From the NCBI GenBank assembly GCA_022574065.1, contig JACZST010000029.1, positions 1-12,611 on the forward strand: DNA of 12,611 nucleotides, read 5' to 3'. This DNA is from Acidobacteriota bacterium. Lineage in GTDB: Bacteria; Actinomycetota; Acidimicrobiia; Spongiisociales; UBA5794. Below are positions 11,015 through 12,611 of the stretch, one piece after another (position 1 is the first letter of the stretch; each line of letters opens with the position of its first letter). A model generated the notes under the pieces. The model was not told the DNA's origin and made no database searches. It worked only from the letters and a program-made list of their open reading frames with translations. Position numbers and translations under genes: made by a program.

Positions 11015-12611
11015 CCGAGCCCGACCGGAGAGCCGAACTCGGTGCCGGTCTCCGGCTCATGGCGAGGACCCTCCGTCACTATCCGGCCACGGCTGCCATC
11101 GCCATCGCCGGTGCCCTCATTTGGATGGCGTCTGTGGTTGCCATTCCGTATGTGATAGGCCTGGTCATCGACGACGCCATCCTCGGCGACGACCGAACGA
11201 TGCTGCTTGCGCTCGTCGGGGTGCTGCTGGTCATCGGTGTCATCCAGGCGATCGGGATCGGTGTCAGGCGCTACAACGGTTTCAAGCTCTCCTACCGAGT
11301 AGAGGCCGACCTCCGCAACCGGATGTTCACTCATATTCAGCGGCTCGCCTTTTCCTTCCACGACGAGACGCCAACGGGACAGCTCATGTCGCGAGCCTCG
11401 TCAGATCTGTCCCAGGTTCGTTTGATCTTCGCCTTGATGCCGATCGTCCTGGCCAACATCGTCATGTTCCTGGTTGTGATGATCGTGCTCGTCGTCATCG
11501 ATCCCGTGCTGGGTGCGGTGGCGTCGCTCACCGTGCCGGCTCTGGCCCTCACCTCAAACCGCTACGCGGGGAAGGTGATCGATCTTTCCTTCCGCATCCA
11601 GGAGCGCCTCGCAGATCTCGCCCAGGTGGTCGAAGAGTCGGTGGCCGGCATCGAGGTGGTCAAGGCGTATGGACAGGAGGCGCGTCTGGAGAGGAGCCTC
11701 CGCGAAACGGCAGTCGGGATCTACGACAACACGATCACGGTGGCTCGTCACCGGGCGGCATTTGCTCCTGTGTTTGAGCTGATCCCCGCCTTCGGCACGG
11801 TCGCCGTGCTCTGGCTCGGAGGGTTCCGCGTCATCGACGGCGAGCTGTCCCCCGGTGAGTTCGTCGCCTTCACTCAATACCTGGCGATGCTCGTGCTGCC
11901 GCTGATGATCACCGGCTGGTTCTTTGCCAATCTTCCCAGGGCGGCGGCCGCTGGTGCCCGAATCGTAGAGCTTCTCGCCGAGGCTCCTGAGATCGACGAC
12001 CCGGCGCGTCCCATTGCGTTGCCGAACGGACCAGGCGAGGTGCGGTTCGAGGGGGTTTGGTTCTCCTACCCGAATGGAGAGCCGGTGCTGCGTGGGATGG
12101 ACCTCGTCGTTCCCGGCGGAACCACCATGGCGATCGTCGGAGCAACCGGATCGGGCAAGTCGACGATCGCCGAGTTGGTACCGCGGTTCTACGACGTCGA
12201 TTCGGGTTCGATCACGATCGACGGCGTCGAGATACGCGACGTATCGCTCGACGAGCTGCGTGGAGAGGTCGCCGTCGTGTTCCAGGAGACCTTTCTCTTC
12301 TCGGCATCGATTCGCGACAATCTCAGGGTTGGGGATCCCAGCGCCGATGATCGAGCGATCCGAGCGGCGGCCCGCCTTGCCCAGGCGCACGACTTCATCA
12401 GCGCTTTGCCCGAGGGCTACGACACCGTGGTCGGTGAGCGCGGGGCGACCCTCTCAGGCGGTCAGCGGCAGCGGGTGGCGTTGGCGAGAAGCGTGCTGCG
12501 TGATCCGGGTGTGTTCATACTCGACGACGCAACGTCGTCCGTCGATGCTGTGGTCGAGGCGGATATCCAGGCCGCGATGCGGCAGGTGATGCAGGATCGC
12601 ACGACGATCAT
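11011..12611 (+). CDS. ABC exporter half-transporter (TMD-NBD), 3' end missing
   Basis: The gene is cut by the right edge after 533 codons. It is a membrane-NBD fusion of the type I exporter (MsbA/multidrug) family. Six helices span about 28-53, 63-86, 140-182 (two) and 256-307 (two), with the intracellular loop FSFHDETPTGQLMSRASSDL at 114-133. The nucleotide-binding domain shows the A-loop Tyr353, Walker A GATGSGKST at 377-385, Q-loop Gln425, signature LSGGQ at 481-485, Walker B VFILDD at 501-506 and D-loop SSVD at 509-512. Asp506 stands where the catalytic Glu is usual, as in one subunit of heterodimeric exporters. A partner half-transporter just downstream is therefore expected (inference). 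The H-loop is beyond the edge. The GTG start overlaps the YihY stop codon by 4 nt. The substrate is unknown. Confidence 0.93.
   Translation, partial: MTEPDRRAELGAGLRLMARTLRHYPATAAIAIAGALIWMASVVAIPYVIGLVIDDAILGDDRTMLLALVGVLLVIGVIQAIGIGVRRYNGFKLSYRVEADLRNRMFTHIQRLAFSFHDETPTGQLMSRASSDLSQVRLIFALMPIVLANIVMFLVVMIVLVVIDPVLGAVASLTVPALALTSNRYAGKVIDLSFRIQERLADLAQVVEESVAGIEVVKAYGQEARLERSLRETAVGIYDNTITVARHRAAFAPVFELIPAFGTVAVLWLGGFRVIDGELSPGEFVAFTQYLAMLVLPLMITGWFFANLPRAAAAGARIVELLAEAPEIDDPARPIALPNGPGEVRFEGVWFSYPNGEPVLRGMDLVVPGGTTMAIVGATGSGKSTIAELVPRFYDVDSGSITIDGVEIRDVSLDELRGEVAVVFQETFLFSASIRDNLRVGDPSADDRAIRAAARLAQAHDFISALPEGYDTVVGERGATLSGGQRQRVALARSVLRDPGVFILDDATSSVDAVVEADIQAAMRQVMQDRTTI

Overview
The window is GC-rich chromosomal DNA (about 60-65% GC by eye) with many GTG starts, few Shine-Dalgarno sequences, a Thr/Pro-rich lipoprotein and an Asp-type MenB. 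This fits an actinomycete relative (Actinomycetota), tentatively an uncultured lineage such as Acidimicrobiia. The phylum call is moderate; the class is a guess. I see no phage, transposase, CRISPR, tRNA or rRNA. Eleven protein genes fill almost all of the window.

Left third (1-4525): a menaquinone (vitamin K2) cluster. It holds the first 56 codons of menD (minus strand, running off the left edge), a plus-strand DUF1648-type membrane protein, then menA and menB on the minus strand and menE diverging on the plus strand. MenE activates o-succinylbenzoate to its CoA ester, MenB closes the ring to dihydroxynaphthoyl-CoA, and MenA prenylates dihydroxynaphthoate in the membrane. MenD acts earlier, making SEPHCHC from isochorismate. 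menB and menA probably share a transcript, but a 256-bp palindromic repeat element with 16-bp inverted ends fills the gap between them. menA is also followed by a second, unrelated 7-bp tandem repeat.

Middle (4529-10037, all minus strand): a CHAD-domain protein follows an M3 (thimet oligopeptidase-like) metallopeptidase by 7 nt. Upstream of these, a secreted beta-propeller lipoprotein overlaps by one base a membrane-anchored endonuclease/exonuclease/phosphatase (EEP) fold protein. That protein has lost several catalytic and metal-binding residues and looks like a pseudoenzyme. The last pair may act together on the outer face of the membrane.

Right (10178-12611, plus strand): a YihY/BrkB-family membrane protein overlaps by 4 nt an ABC exporter half-transporter that is cut by the right edge. 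Asp replaces the catalytic Glu after Walker B, as in one half of heterodimeric exporters.

A theme across the window: every gene that begins a likely transcription unit has a -10-like hexamer (TAnnnT, or GATACT once) ending 6-8 nt before the start codon. This suggests leaderless mRNAs and fixes the starts used here. Between menB and menE the two -10 boxes overlap in one 7-bp palindrome that is equidistant from both start codons.
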